Assembly (NCBI GenBank): GCA_963971425.1
Contig: OZ020514.1
Location: 23,843,406 to 23,907,405 of the forward strand
Direction: 5' to 3'
From: Bryoerythrophyllum caledonicum
Taxonomy: Eukaryota > Streptophyta > Bryopsida > Pottiales > Pottiaceae
DNA length: 64,000 bases
A model generated the notes under the pieces. The model made no database searches. It saw only the letters and a list, made by a program, of their open reading frames with translations, and had not been told where the DNA came from. The first letter of the stretch is position 1; each line of letters starts with the position of its first letter. Of this stretch, positions 23,365 to 34,249 are shown one piece after another. The translations under genes and the position numbers were made by a program.

Positions 23365-23733
23365 TTGAAGAGTTTCGACGATAGACGAGATTATGCTAGA
23401 TCTGTTGGAGGTCAACTCCGTTACTTGGACCACACATGGAAAAGACAGTATGTCACATTGCTTGGTCGGGATGTCTGCGCAACAGCATGGTACAAGATTC
23501 ACGGTATCGCAAAGTCCATATTTCACGAATATATTGACCAGTATAAACTGGGCATCATCTCATCAACACACGGGAACAAAAGCGTCAAACATCCCCGCCT
23601 CGGTATTGTGCAGGCTATGGGTTCAATTACAACAATCATCAATGAGAACGCTGATCAGATGCCTCATCAGATGCGGTCGACTGTGCCAGGGCGGATGGAC
23701 ACACTCAAGTTTCTGCCGTCCGGACATAGCTGA
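23365..23733 (+). pseudogene. Element A, continuation of the DUF7869 protein to the intron
   Basis: This is the same frame after the stop. It reads KSFDDRRDYARSVGGQLRYL, then ATAWYKIHGIAKSIFHEYID, then STHGNKSVKHPRLGIVQAMG and MDTLKFLPSG. Element B has the same sequence order split around its CACTA insertion (KSFEDIKEY, VAWYTIHGIRKSMFH, ATHGNKGIKRPRLATIQAMG, IDTLKYLPA). A-W-x-x-I/L-H-G-I is a family hallmark. Both A and B have a stop at the same aligned position right after this block, followed by similar residues (KKIRADANE in A, KQIRASVND in B), which suggests decay of one Trp codon. An intron of about 240 bp follows, containing one GATCGGGTGCGC motif (23809-23840). Confidence 0.65.
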
Positions 23734-23973
23734 AAAAAAATCCGGGCCGACGCTAACGAGATATTGTATTGTGTTCATGCTACTCTATTTATAGCAAGTC
23801 CAAGAGAGATCGGGTGCGCACACGGTCTCTTGAGTCCGATCCTATGTCTCATGGGATTATTTAGCTAACATTTTCTTCACTTTCGCAATGTATGATGACT
23901 TCATCGATTTGCACACGTGGGAGTGCTTGGGTTGCCTATGTTTCTGATTAATATATTCTGTACATTGTTGCAG

Positions 23974-25869
23974 ACAAATACGGAGTTGGGGTTATCCACG
24001 ATATCGCAGTCAGCTGTTAGTACAATGAAGAGGGATCTCTTCAACAATGTTGCGGTGAAGCCGGTTGGTAGTTCTTTTGTGAAGTGCACCGTTTGCGACA
24101 CTCTACAGCAGTTTATTAACAGGTCGGTGAAGGGCTCTGCAGAATATGTTTCTTTTGTGAAACAACGAACTCAACATCAGAACCTTCAAGCTTCGTGTAG
24201 GCGTGTGTACCATAGCTGGAGAGAGGAGTCCAAGCGCAATAAGGGAGAGATTCTTTGCATAATCCACGTATGCGAGTTGCCACGAAGTTCACTGCAGCTC
24301 TTGAACAACTTCCAATGAACGTCACTGGCATGGTCACTCATGGTCATGGGGACGGCGCATATGCTCAATACTCCACTGATTTGTGGCCAAGAGACTCAAA
24401 CTACACTATTTCATCCATTGCAAAATTGCTTCAGCGTCTAGAAGAACCACCCATTCTTGTAACGGACAAACTTTTTCCTTACGAGCCGGAAAACTCGATG
24501 TTTGCTGCAATGCTAAGAGGGGAAGTCCAGATGTATGGACCTCCTACCTCGAGTGGATACCGACCACTCCACTCAGGCGGTCCCTCTTCCAACAAATTTG
24601 TACTTGCAGTTGGACAACTCAACAAAGGATAATAAGAACCAGTATCTCTTTGCGTTTTTATCCATGTTGACTTATCAGGGGGTGTTCAAGGAAATCCAGG
24701 TTGGATTCTTGTTGGTAGGGCACATCCATGAGGATGTAGATGCTTACTTCAGCCACTTGTCCAAGAAGTTGAAGAGTGAGAATACCTATGTAGTCGCGGA
24801 TTTGATGTCGTCCTTCATGAAGTCGCAGGATTTGAGTTTCATGCCCGAGTTTGTGCAAGAGGTTGCCGATTTCAAATCATTTGTGGAGGGCTATATACGT
24901 GATCGTGGTGACAAACTCGTTGGCACGAAAGATCAACACCTCTTTAAGTTCTACGTAGATGAAGACGATTGGCCCGTCATGCGGTATAAGGAAAATGCAG
25001 TTGATGCACATTGGCTCCCTAGAAACCAACCTAGAGTTCGGCTTTGGAAGGAAGATGTTGACAGGAGACCCATGATACCTTCTGGTATGCCAACGCCAGT
25101 TCCTTTCAGGCGGTTGTGGGGAGACGAGGAGCCTTCCAAATGTGGCAATCAAGTCAAGGCCAAAGAGAAGGCTGCAAAAGCGCTGGATAAGAAGTCTATG
25201 ATTCAGTCACGAATTCGCGCTTATATTGCATTTTGGGAGGGAGGGATGGTTAAGTGCGCTGGATGGAGAACGGCTATGCCACCTTATATCGCTTACCGGA
25301 AAGGAATACTTGAAGAACTTGAAAAACCCCTTCCTCCTACTCTAGACGTGTTGGCAGAAGGCTTTTGGCCAAATCATAATTGGAGAGCGACGGTTCCAGC
25401 TCCCTTGTGCCTCATTACTAATGGGGATGTTACACGTGAAGATCAGGTACTTGAAGTTTTTTGCGGGTCATTCAAGGAGAGGCCGAAGGAAGCTTTGAAT
25501 CCATGGCGGCATATCATAGCGGGATCATGGGTCCTCCTCCGTCCCTCTGACCCTGATATTTATCCTATCTGGATGGGGAGAGCATGTTCATCTGTTAATA
25601 ATGAGCAAGGTCACGAGGAGTACGGGAAATTTATCATTCAGTTCTGGGAGCCAAGAAACGCCATAAAACAGCACAAGCAGAAGTATGCGGGATGTTGGGA
25701 AGCGACGTGGGTACCGGAGCCCGGTCGTCGTCCATGTCTTTGGGATTGTGACTGCGTCGTATATGCTTCTTGGTCAACTAAGGCAAATCCGAAGACACGG
25801 ACAATTCCAAAAAGGGACCGAATTGTAGCGGTGGTTAACCTCGATCCTGCAAACGCAACTGATCCTTGA
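23974..25869 (+). pseudogene. Element A, DUF7869 catalytic part and C-terminal reader-like domain
   Basis: The exon begins after a clear acceptor (TTGTTGCAG at 23965-23973), the same position as in element B. It encodes a zinc-binding-like stretch (FVKCTVCDTLQQF), WREESKRNKGEILCIIH, HGHGDGAYAQY and DLWPRDSNYTISS. The signature LQLDNSTKDNKNQYLF (~24604-24650) and GHIHEDVDAYFS (~24718-24753) follow. The DKMD motif that should follow CIIH is deleted, and there is a frameshift near 24.5 kb, so this copy is inactive. From 24535 the frame is open for 444 codons. The C-terminal ~150 residues (NPWRHIIAGSWVLLRPSDPD, CWEATWVPEPG, VNLDPANATDP-stop) look like a BAH/SH3-type reading domain and end at the same place as B. 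The RNase H-fold and transposase roles are inferred from the D / LDN / HEDxD pattern. Confidence 0.7.
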
Positions 25870-26580
25870 TTGGTGCGCTTCTTATCTCTTGTGTGCGGAT
25901 CGGGTGCGCTTCCTATCTCTCGTGTACAGATCGGGTGCACTCCCGATCTCGTGTGGGGGATCGAGTGCAAACTCAGTTGATCCTTGATTGGCATAGTTTT
26001 TTCCCAGCCAGATTGGACGAGCCCTAGTTTTGTCGTCTTCTAGCCTGCCTCTATTAGGATTTCTTCAACGCTGTGGTTCCTAGTATGTCCGAGGAATTTG
26101 AACGTACATCTTGTACTTGAAAGCTTTATCCAAAATTTACAAGAGTGATACTTTTAAGACATACATTTTCACCATCGCCTTACATTGCATCCACACATAA
26201 TGAAGCCTTTTCAAACACTTTCTGTTCTACTATAACTGATTGTATGCTATGAATGTGTGACGCTTTTACTTCCAACCGATTGCTCTTCTGGTCTCCCACT
26301 TCGGATCGGGTGCTCCCCCTATTTCCTCGCGAGGTTCGGGTGCTCCCCTAATCTCCCAGTCCAGATCGGGTGCGCCTCCGATGTTTCCGTCTTAAATGCA
26401 AGTACTATGCTTCATATTGTTCGTTTCATTCTTCCAATTGCTTCCACTACAATCAACTTCTAATACATGTTTCATGTTTAATGCTTCAAGATAGATGTTT
26501 CATGTTTAATGCTTCATGTCATCTCCTTAAATCTCAAGGAAGAGCCCGTTGGATCGGGTGCTCCCCCTATAGTCTGAAGC
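25870..26580. repeat. Downstream GATCGGGTGC repeats of element A
   Basis: The motif GATCGGGTGCGCTTCCTATC and close variants occur at about 25873, 25904, 25929 and 25958, and again at about 26307, 26335 and 26365 and, as GGATCGGGTGCTCCCCCTAT, near 26552. A short direct duplication, TGATCCTTGATTGG, lies at 25860 and 25979. There is no other gene in this stretch. Confidence 0.7.
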
Positions 26581-27090
26581 AACCCACATGGTATATTATC
26601 AAACTAAATACGGACTTTGACCAATCTGGACTTTTGAAAGCCCAGATATAGTTAAATGTCGCATAAGGTCTACAAGCCGTCAAATATTTTCAAATCCACA
26701 GGCTTGGAATTATATATGTAGATAAATTTCATGTCTGAGACTAGAAAAGTCAATCCACTTAGTCTTAATCCTTAAGTGTCAGACACGACTGTATGTATAT
26801 GGGCGTATGTTTCTTTGCAGAATAGATGTATTGAAGTTTAGCAAGACCTACACCTTTGGATTCAAGATTGTTCAACTAAAATCTTTCATTTTGAATTCAA
26901 TTTAAATATATGAATTTTATCATGTTGAAAGACGGCACTATGCATGTAGAATACTATCCTGGCCACAAGTGGCGCCTTCTGACATTTCAGGGTTAATCCA
27001 TATATGAAAAATGGTCCCGGGGTGGGCTTTTGCCAACCTTGGTCATGTTTCCATGATTGCACTTTATATTTGCAATTCTTCAAATTTTGT
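26581..27090. other. AT-rich intergenic region, nothing recognised
   Basis: No coding signal, repeat or structural element stands out. Confidence 0.4.
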
Positions 27091-27099
27091 ACAGAGGTG

Positions 27100-27720
27100 C
27101 AAGAAAAGAGGTATATGGAACATAATTTTTATTTGAATCGGACCTATAAAGAAAAAGTTATGCCATCTTAAAGAAACTATTGTCAAGTGAGGGCATGTCA
27201 AGCACCTCCAAAGTCTTTTGCTAGCAGACTATGAGAAACTTGAGATTTTTAATACTAGCAAATAATATTATTTCCTTTCATATTGTGAAAATAAAATTTC
27301 TTGTCTTTAGTCGTAAAATGCAATTCACAAAAATATTTTTACACATTGCCACACATTGTCGGACAAGGAACAAAAAAACCCCTTCTTTTCCGCAAAAAAC
27401 CATGAGATCTTCATATTTTTCACTTTTTCATTTTTCTAGCACAAGACTTTTTATTGACTGCTCAGATTATCATTTGAAAACATGTTTTGTTCTCAAAAAA
27501 TGAAAACCTTAATTGACACTTTTTGAACCTCCACTCTTTGCTCAATATTTTTGAATATGCTACATCCTTTTTGTACCTCTAAAAATTGGTGTACAAGGAT
27601 TTGATATCATGATCAACATGATGACCCAATGTAGTGCAAAACTTTGACACAAAGTGAAGTCAAAGTCTGTTGATCGACTCAGCGCAAGAATGAAAATGAA
27701 CCATTTTTTCTCCTTCAAAT
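27100..27720. repeat. Dispersed AT-rich repeat, copy X1
   Basis: Blocks match the stretch 35640-37090 in the same order: CTTTTGCTAG, AATACTAGCAA, TTTCTTTCATATTGTGAA-like, CACACATTGCCACA, TTGACATTTTTTGAACCTCC-like, AACATGCTACA-like, TAAAAATTGATGTACAAAG-like and AATGAGGTCAA-like. Copy X1 lacks the MITE present in the other copy, so it preserves an approximate empty site (CACATTGCCACACATTGTCG at ~27340). No protein is evident, and the family is unknown. Confidence 0.65.
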
Positions 27721-28466
27721 CCTATAATCTTTCAATCCATGTGGTCAAAGTTGAAGAAATTTTGTGAGTGTGTTCTTTATTAAATGTTTAATAAGATCTT
27801 ATGGTTAAAACTACAAATAGAATTTTTGTTTTCTTCCTTACTCATTGCACTTGAATTGTTTTTAGTCTGGATTAAGGGAAAATTATGGCTAAAGTTTGAC
27901 AATTAGTCTTTCAACTTGATCATAGTATGAAGCAAACTTGATTTATTGGAGGTGGTGGAGACTTGTACCTGAAGCTGCCTCAAGAGAAAATAGATGTGGA
28001 GGAGGCTAGTGTTTTGATGAAAAGAGGCAAGGTAATTGCAGAGTTCAAAGTTCTGAGTCGTAACATGCTCTCAAATTTGCAAATGTCTAATAAAACATCG
28101 TCTATTGAAAGCAAATGCCATCTACAAGCGTTCAAGGTTCACATTTGAACTTGCATCTGAGAAGGGAATGCATCAGACCACTCAACCAACAACTAATCCT
28201 CAAAACCTCACTCTTAAATACTATTGTGTTCTCTCTATCTATTGAAAGCATGATAATCAAAAACTAAAATGACTTCCAAACCAGACACTATGTATTAAAA
28301 CTATTGTGAAGCAAAATCACAAGTTACACAACTGAATTTACTAACTATCACTTGTGTAATTCCTATTGCAAGAGCGGTTCTACTTACTGCTAGAAAATCA
28401 CTTAGATTGCAGCTGTAAGGTCAATTGGGGTGTTGCTGTAACATCACTTGGATCGTACCTGTAAGA
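27721..28466. other. AT-rich intergenic region with a short local repeat
   Basis: Just before the kinase, ATCACTTGGATTG-type phrases recur (GATCACTTGGGTTGCA, ACATCACTTGGATCG, AATCACTTAGATTGCA), spaced ~35-45 bp around 28400-28480. No gene. Confidence 0.4.
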
Positions 28467-29345
28467 TCACTTGGGTTGCACAGGCATGGGCGCAAATTCG
28501 CCGCCATACTTGAAGGAGGAGCCCGACGACTCGAACTGGCTGGACGTAGGCTCAAAGTCCTCTTTGATCAAGCTCGACATCTCTAGTGGCACGCGCCTCT
28601 TGCAAGGCCTGGACACCATGTTCGACTCAATGGTGCCGTTGTTGTCGGACATCATCCACGCTTTAGGCTCGACCAACACCTGTAGCTGCTTCATCACCTC
28701 GTGCATGTTGAGCCGCTCCAGGGCCGTGGTCTCCACGCACGCGCGTGTGATTTGTAGGAACAACTGCATCTTGTCGCGGACCACGCTATGCGCGTGGGCT
28801 AGAGTCGGCTCCTCAATCCCCTATAGCGCCTTTGCCTTGTCCTCGTTGCAATCGAACTTGCTGCAAATGTCGCGCACAACGTGGCGACCGTGGTAGATCG
28901 GCGAGCGGCCCGTGAGCACCTCCAAGATCACCATGCCAAAGTTGTACACATCGCTCTTTGTTGTGAGCACATTTGTCATGTAGTACACTAGATCTAGATA
29001 GCCGTGGACACTGAAAAAAAAATCACATCTCTGTCAATCAAGTGTGAAGAACTTGTTTTCCAGTGACTAGTTAGAAGAGATCATGTGTTCACCATGGTTC
29101 CCTTGATGGCCTTCGCAGCCGGCTTTCCGTTGCCGTCCTTCTCGTCTGGCACAAAGTGGGAGAGTTCAAAGTTGGCCACCTTGGCGTTCATGTTCTTGTC
29201 CAGGAAGATGTTGAAAGATATCACGTCGCGGTGAATGACGGGAGGGTCCGCGTTGTCGTGCAGGTACGCAGATATTATTGAAGGAAGATATTGCAGAGAT
29301 AATTAGGATGTTTGTATGCAGCATTGGTGAGGTGAAATGGGCGCG
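28467..29345 (-). pseudogene. Receptor-like protein kinase, C-lobe remnant in two exons
   Basis: The upstream exon (29345-29093) reads YLHDNADPPVIHRDVISFNIFLDKN, then KVANFELSHFVPDEKD and KAIKGTM. After an 80-bp intron (acceptor TTTTTTTCAG at 29011-29020) the second exon (29010-28467) reads [57 protein letters not shown]-stop-GIEEPTLAHAHS, and ITRACVETTALERLNMHEVM, then a 60-residue Ser-rich tail. This is the catalytic-loop-to-C-lobe part of a plant RLK (GYLDPEY, KSDVYSFGVVLLEILTG and RPxM-like blocks). HRDxKxxN is HRDVISFN (the catalytic Lys is lost) and DFG is NFE. There is also an in-frame TAG, and the exon junction as read does not keep frame, so it is a pseudogene. The N-lobe is missing where a MITE sits. 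Confidence 0.8.
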
Positions 29346-29609
29346 GACAGGACGTCCCCACGCTCGGACTTACCCGAGGTGGGCCCCGTCTTAATTGCAT
29401 GGGTTCATTTTTCTGGCCCTCCCATTTTGGGGGGTCAAAGGCTTTTTTTGGCTTTTTTTTTACAAAATTGGGGCCTACGGCCCCAATTTAGTATGTAGGT
29501 CTCCCTTTGGCTAAATTTAGGCCCCCATTCAAAAACAAAATAGGGGCCAGGTTTTGGCCCCACCACCTCATCCCCCACCCGGTAAGTCCAAGCGTGGGGA
29601 TGTCCTGTC
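29346..29609. mobile_element. MITE with ~29-bp terminal inverted repeats, inside the kinase pseudogene
   Basis: The left end is GACAGGACGTCCCCACGCTC and continues GGACTTACC. The right end in reverse complement begins GACAGGACATCCCCACGCTT and continues GGACTTACC, so two mismatches occur over 29 bp. It is 264 bp long, with an internal palindrome TTGGGGCC TAC GGCCCCAA, and no ORF. I see no convincing target duplication, so hAT, Mutator or Harbinger cannot be separated. Confidence 0.75.
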
Positions 29610-29639
29610 AAATCGAGTACTTAGTGTATACACCTTGAT

Positions 29640-29800
29640 TATCTTATTCAACTTCCGTTGGATGCGCTACTGCTGGTATCTATGGATCCTGATCTTGCGC
29701 TCTTCCATGCTGTCCTTTCCAACTTTGTAGTTGCCATCATAAAGCTCGGGGAAGAGCTTCCGCCTCTTCCTAGACCACCTTGCATGCCATTTTGGGTCTG
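29640..29800 (-). pseudogene. Possible upstream exon of the receptor-kinase remnant
   Basis: On the minus strand DPKWHARWSRKRRKLFPELY, then DGNYKVGKDSMEERKIRIHR, looks like the basic juxtamembrane stretch of a receptor kinase. A TAG interrupts it soon after. It is in the right orientation and order with respect to the kinase exons. Confidence 0.45.
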
Positions 29801-29953
29801 GATACAACCAAAAATGTTATTGTCTTCTATATAAAAACATATCTTAACTATTATTAATTCATTTGAAATCAACTTTGCTAAAAAAAAAAAGGGAGTTGAT
29901 ACTTATCTAGATGTATCATGCAAAACTCTTGTATTGATATAATAAATACTTAC

Positions 29954-30067
29954 GAGTGAGTCTCAGATAATATAAAATCAGCTCAAAAGGAGAAACAAGC
30001 CGCTTTGACTCCATGGTCGTCCATGCAGATTCTACTTGTAACACCATCACAAGCTTCAATTGATCTG
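29954..30067 (-). pseudogene. Possible further upstream exon flanked by good splice signals
   Basis: The stretch is preceded on the minus strand by TTTTTTTTCAG (30068-30078) and followed by GTAAGT (29948-29953). One frame reads DQLKLVMVLQVESAWTTMES, then KRLVSPFELILYYLRLTR, without a stop. It is probably part of the same broken receptor gene, but the domain is not recognised. Confidence 0.35.
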
Positions 30068-30079
30068 CTGAAAAAAAAG

Positions 30080-31790
30080 ATCACCAATATTGGAATGAAA
30101 GAATTACACAATAGCAAAGAGTTTTGAAAGTATACTAGAGTTTTGAACGTACACTAGAGTTTGTACTAGAAGAGGAGAACTTGAAAAGAAAGTGTCAAAG
30201 TTTAGTAAGACTTATGGCTTTGACTTGAAGAGTCTTCAAGGCAAAGAGTGTGGTTTGGTGATCATTTCATAGATAGAAGCTTTTCAAGGTCCAATGTGAC
30301 ATTTATGTTGACAACATGACCATTTTATTTTGTAATTTCAAAAGCATGATCTGAGGTGCAAAATTTTGTGATTCTACTTACAATGTAACTAGATTCACGT
30401 TATAGAATAAAATCCAAAGATACAATTAGTCAAATGAAACCAAAAATAAAACAAAATCAACCAAAAAAAAAATGCAAAATATTAAGAATTGAAAGAGTCT
30501 TTTATCCCAAATCAAATTCAAATCCAAACATAGTCTCATTTTATCATGGTGCCTAATTTTAGGCATTTCATTATTTCATTAATTTGAGACTACGTATCAA
30601 ATTGAGACTCAATCCCTTCTCAAAACCTTGAAGTATTTGGACATAACATGGATTGTTGAATAATTTTTGTATAAAATTGAATAGGCCTTTTAATATGATT
30701 TTGTGTGTAAAGATGTTAGATTTTCAATTATTTATTTAGATATGGAGCATATTATTTAAGAAAAAATATTACATTATGAAAAAATAGCATGGCAAGAATG
30801 AAATTGACCACATGAAAACATAAGCAACTATAAATTTGAGCAACCCTAGTAGGGTTCAAAATTGAACTGCAATACACGTACATACTCATTTACAAACCAT
30901 CTAGAATGCATATATTCTCATTTGAAAGAGAAATAATTTCAAATTTCAAAAGATTATACAATTTCCAAAAAAAATAGTCATTGAGAAGATAACATATATT
31001 GTAGCAATTCATTATGAACTTACTATTAGTAGAAATTATAATTGCATCGAGGATAAATGCACAATGAATCACACTCACAATGTGGACCAAGGTTCATTCA
31101 TCAACAATGTAACAAAATCATGCGAATATTGTATATTCTGGAAAGCAATATAATACATCAGTTGATGAAACAACGACGCAGCTGTTATCAAATTTTGTCT
31201 ACAAATATGCTACACACACAACAGTCGACAATTGCATCACATATTAGATACAAGTTTGTTACAAATCTTAAAATGATATCCAATCCAAGAACAACACAAA
31301 TTCAAATAACAACAAGATGTATGCCCACATCTTTTCACATTGGGGGGATAACTTCAATCCACAAAAACCACAAAAATCATTGAAATCTAATATTCAGCTC
31401 AAGATGCATTGATGATGTTCATTTGTGATTTTGAAATTTTGAGCCGAGAGGAGCTTATGTTCCCAGGCAACCTAGGTTTCCAAGCAGCTATCATACAAGA
31501 TGTATACATCCACGTGGTTCCGATTTATTTTCTTCGACCTAATTATTTCCATGACTAGAATCCCATCCTTCATATGTTTCCAGATTCACATGACGCACGG
31601 ATGCTCGTTTGTAGTATTGCACTTTAATCTCATGAGAATGTTTACAATCCAGATGCGGATTTGTCTCATGCGGAAACATCTCATGCGAATGTTTACAATC
31701 TAGATGCAAAAGCAATCCAAAATGGACGGAAATTCCCATCAGCAAGACATACCACAAGTACATAGCTCTCGTGCACATCTTTACCAACCC
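30080..31790. other. AT-rich intergenic region, no gene recognised
   Basis: A small internal duplication lies near 31625-31705 (CTCATGAGAATGTTTACAATC and CTCATGCGAATGTTTACAATC, spaced ~55 bp). Nothing else stands out. Confidence 0.4.
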
Positions 31791-31794
31791 AAAA

Positions 31795-34230
31795 CTATGG
31801 AGAAGAATGATGACGTCGTTGTCGAATGAATGAAGGATCTTCTGCATAATCCTCCATCAACGTACCGTCAATTTCATATTCATCCACCATAGATGGAGCG
31901 TATCTAGATAGTGGCCAAAACTCCTCTCCTAGGGAAGGCGATTCTTCCAATGGCACGTCGAGAGCAGCCTTAACACCCCTCCAATAGTATATAATATGTT
32001 CATTCTTCCTCCTGTATTCACCCGAGAGATCCTCTTTTGGCATAGACTCCCAGAGACCTAGAAATTCAGAGATGTCCTTTATAACCTCATCATAATTCTC
32101 ATGACGTTGCGGAATGTAGGGAAGTCGCTGTCCACGAGGCAATATCGGCTACCATCCACGGTAACTTTCCATAGTTGTATTCCTCCATTCTCTCTTAAAA
32201 CCAATCTCTATCTGTACAATGAATTTTGTACTACATCTTTGGCAAACCATCCAAGTCCTTGTAAAACTTGAATTGTTGGTCCTTTGTATTACCTATAAGG
32301 GCCTTCTTGTCAACACACAAATACCCTTCTAAAAAGCCGTTGAAGTCAGACACCTCTTCAATGAGGTGTGGTATAACTGGGTTCTCTTCAATGTCCATGA
32401 ATGACTTCATCAAGACTGGGATTGTTGGATAGCTATTTGACTTAAGCTTGGTACTCCATCTCCCAAATACTGCATCAGTATCTTCGTGAGTGTGACCAAC
32501 TAGCAAGAAGTTCACGTACACTTTACAGAAATTACCCATATGAACAAGGAGGGAGAAGACAACAAACAAATATCTATTCTTATTGTCTCCTGTGGCATCT
32601 TCCAACTGGATTTGGAGAATTGGTGGCAATTGTTTTGCAGGAACAAGTTCAACTAGTGGAACAACAAGGGATCCAAGGCACACATTAGCATCCGCAAGCA
32701 TTGCCTCAAAGAGGGGAGAAGCTCTCCGTCCTGCAAATAATTCATAAGAAGAATACACATGTGGTCTCTCTAAATCCCAAATTAACTTAGCAATGGATTC
32801 AACAATGTGATTTGAGTCGGTGGGGAAGGTGTCAAGACTATAATGCGCATAAAGGACATCCACATGTCCATGCGCAATCATTTCAGCTACTGCCTAGGGA
32901 GTTTTATGAAAGACTCCGTTGCTTTATTCTTGTGAGAACAATGGGGAGATGTTGTTTTGTTGTGGTCCATTTTATCATGGATGATGCACATAACCTTATC
33001 TTGTTTTTCCTCTGAGTTCTTTCGGATCCCATAATATAGGATACAATGAGTCTGTTGAGAGGTCTGATGTAAGAATAACTTGATTTTCCATGTTTGATAT
33101 GCGGAGGACCCTTGCGTAGTAGCCTTCTTAGATTGCTTAAGTTAATTGCACTTCCACAACAAGCAGAGTTGTCACCAAGCTTCTTAGTAGAATATTGTTC
33201 TAATTGAAAGCTTTGAATTCAACGAAAACCTGACAAGGATATTGGTTTGAGGCAAAATTTTGCTTTCACCTCATCCTTTTTGGTTAACACTACACCCCAC
33301 TCAAAGGTGGACGAAAGATGTTTAGAGATGACCTTCTCCTCAGTGCCAAGTGTAGTAGTCTTGTTAGAACTATGATCAACAGCATCATCAAGTATGTTGT
33401 GGAAAGTAGCAATTGCCTGTAGGATATGAGTGTGGGGCTTCTACCAGTATTGCCATGAGGCCCTTATTGCACTTCATCCTTAGCATCACTTTTGTACTTG
33501 TAGAATGAAGCTCGACCAACCCACATGATAGTACACCTCACATCTTCGCAAACATCAATTCCATCAAGCGTCAACACATAGTTCCCATTGGAATCCATGT
33601 GCATCTGCCTATGCACATCAAGCAAAACATGTTTATGGAAATAAACATCTCCAATGTCACGGTAAACTTGGGAACAAAGTACTGAAATTGTGCACCCTGG
33701 AAATCGTTGCGTACAATTTCTTGGACAACAAACGCCGCTCGCCATAGAGTTGATCAAATGTGCAGTGAGAAGTACTTTCTTCTTTGATGGGGAATGACTC
33801 TCTGCCCTCTAACAATTGCTTTCATACTGTCGAACACCAACTTTTGGCCTGCAACAAGATACTTTAAGAGCAACATTATAAATGCTTGTTTGCTCTTGGT
33901 CATATAAACTCACATGTCGACGGAAGACGTGTCGAATTGGCCATGCTTGGAGAGCAAACATCCAATTCAGAGGAATGTCAATTTCATTGAAGGTTTCGGC
34001 AATGAGAATTGCAACATGATTACATCCAAAGTGGCTGACCTCTACTTTCAGGAACGAGTCCAGAATCAACACTCTGGCATAGCCCAATTCCAATATCAAC
34101 CCTTGATAGGTTTTGAAGGGTTACCCGCTTTGAAAACCAAGACGCATGAGGGATACCCTCACATGCAACAATGCCTAGAGGCAAGGTTAGTCGTACTCGA
34201 ACATTGCTAGCATATGACGCATCCTTCATC
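31795..34230 (-). pseudogene. Element C: third, diverged DUF7869-family copy
   Basis: In minus-strand order, 34099-33809 resembles only weakly the N-terminal region of A and B. 33757-33464 carries the CC-x(3)-C block (SGVCCPRNCTQRFPGC). Around 33040-32900 lies KVMCIIHDKMDHNKTTSP, with the DKMD at 32965-32976. 32881-32231 is an open 216-codon part with HGHVDVLYAHYSLDTFPTDS, LQLEDATGDNKNRYLF-like sequence (IQLEDATGDNKN) and LLVGHTHEDTDAVFG, and 32142-31795 is a C-terminal Pro/Glu-rich part. Relative to A and B, LDN is LED, and the copy is split over several frames, so it is older and inactive. It retains the DKMD acidic motif that A has lost, which helps define the catalytic set. No flanking palindrome array was found. 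Confidence 0.65.
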
Positions 34231-34249
34231 TATTAAAGATCACATTCGA

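Larger units (their letters stand above)
21845..26580 (+). mobile_element. Element A: DUF7869-type transposon-like element (decayed)
   Basis: The extent is set by the GATCGGG-type repeats on both sides of the gene, because I could not find terminal inverted repeats or a target duplication. It carries one multi-exon gene on the plus strand whose protein parallels elements B and C. The class is inferred to be a DNA transposon: a RNase H-fold-like residue pattern is present, and no reverse transcriptase, integrase or capsid is seen. Confidence 0.6.
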
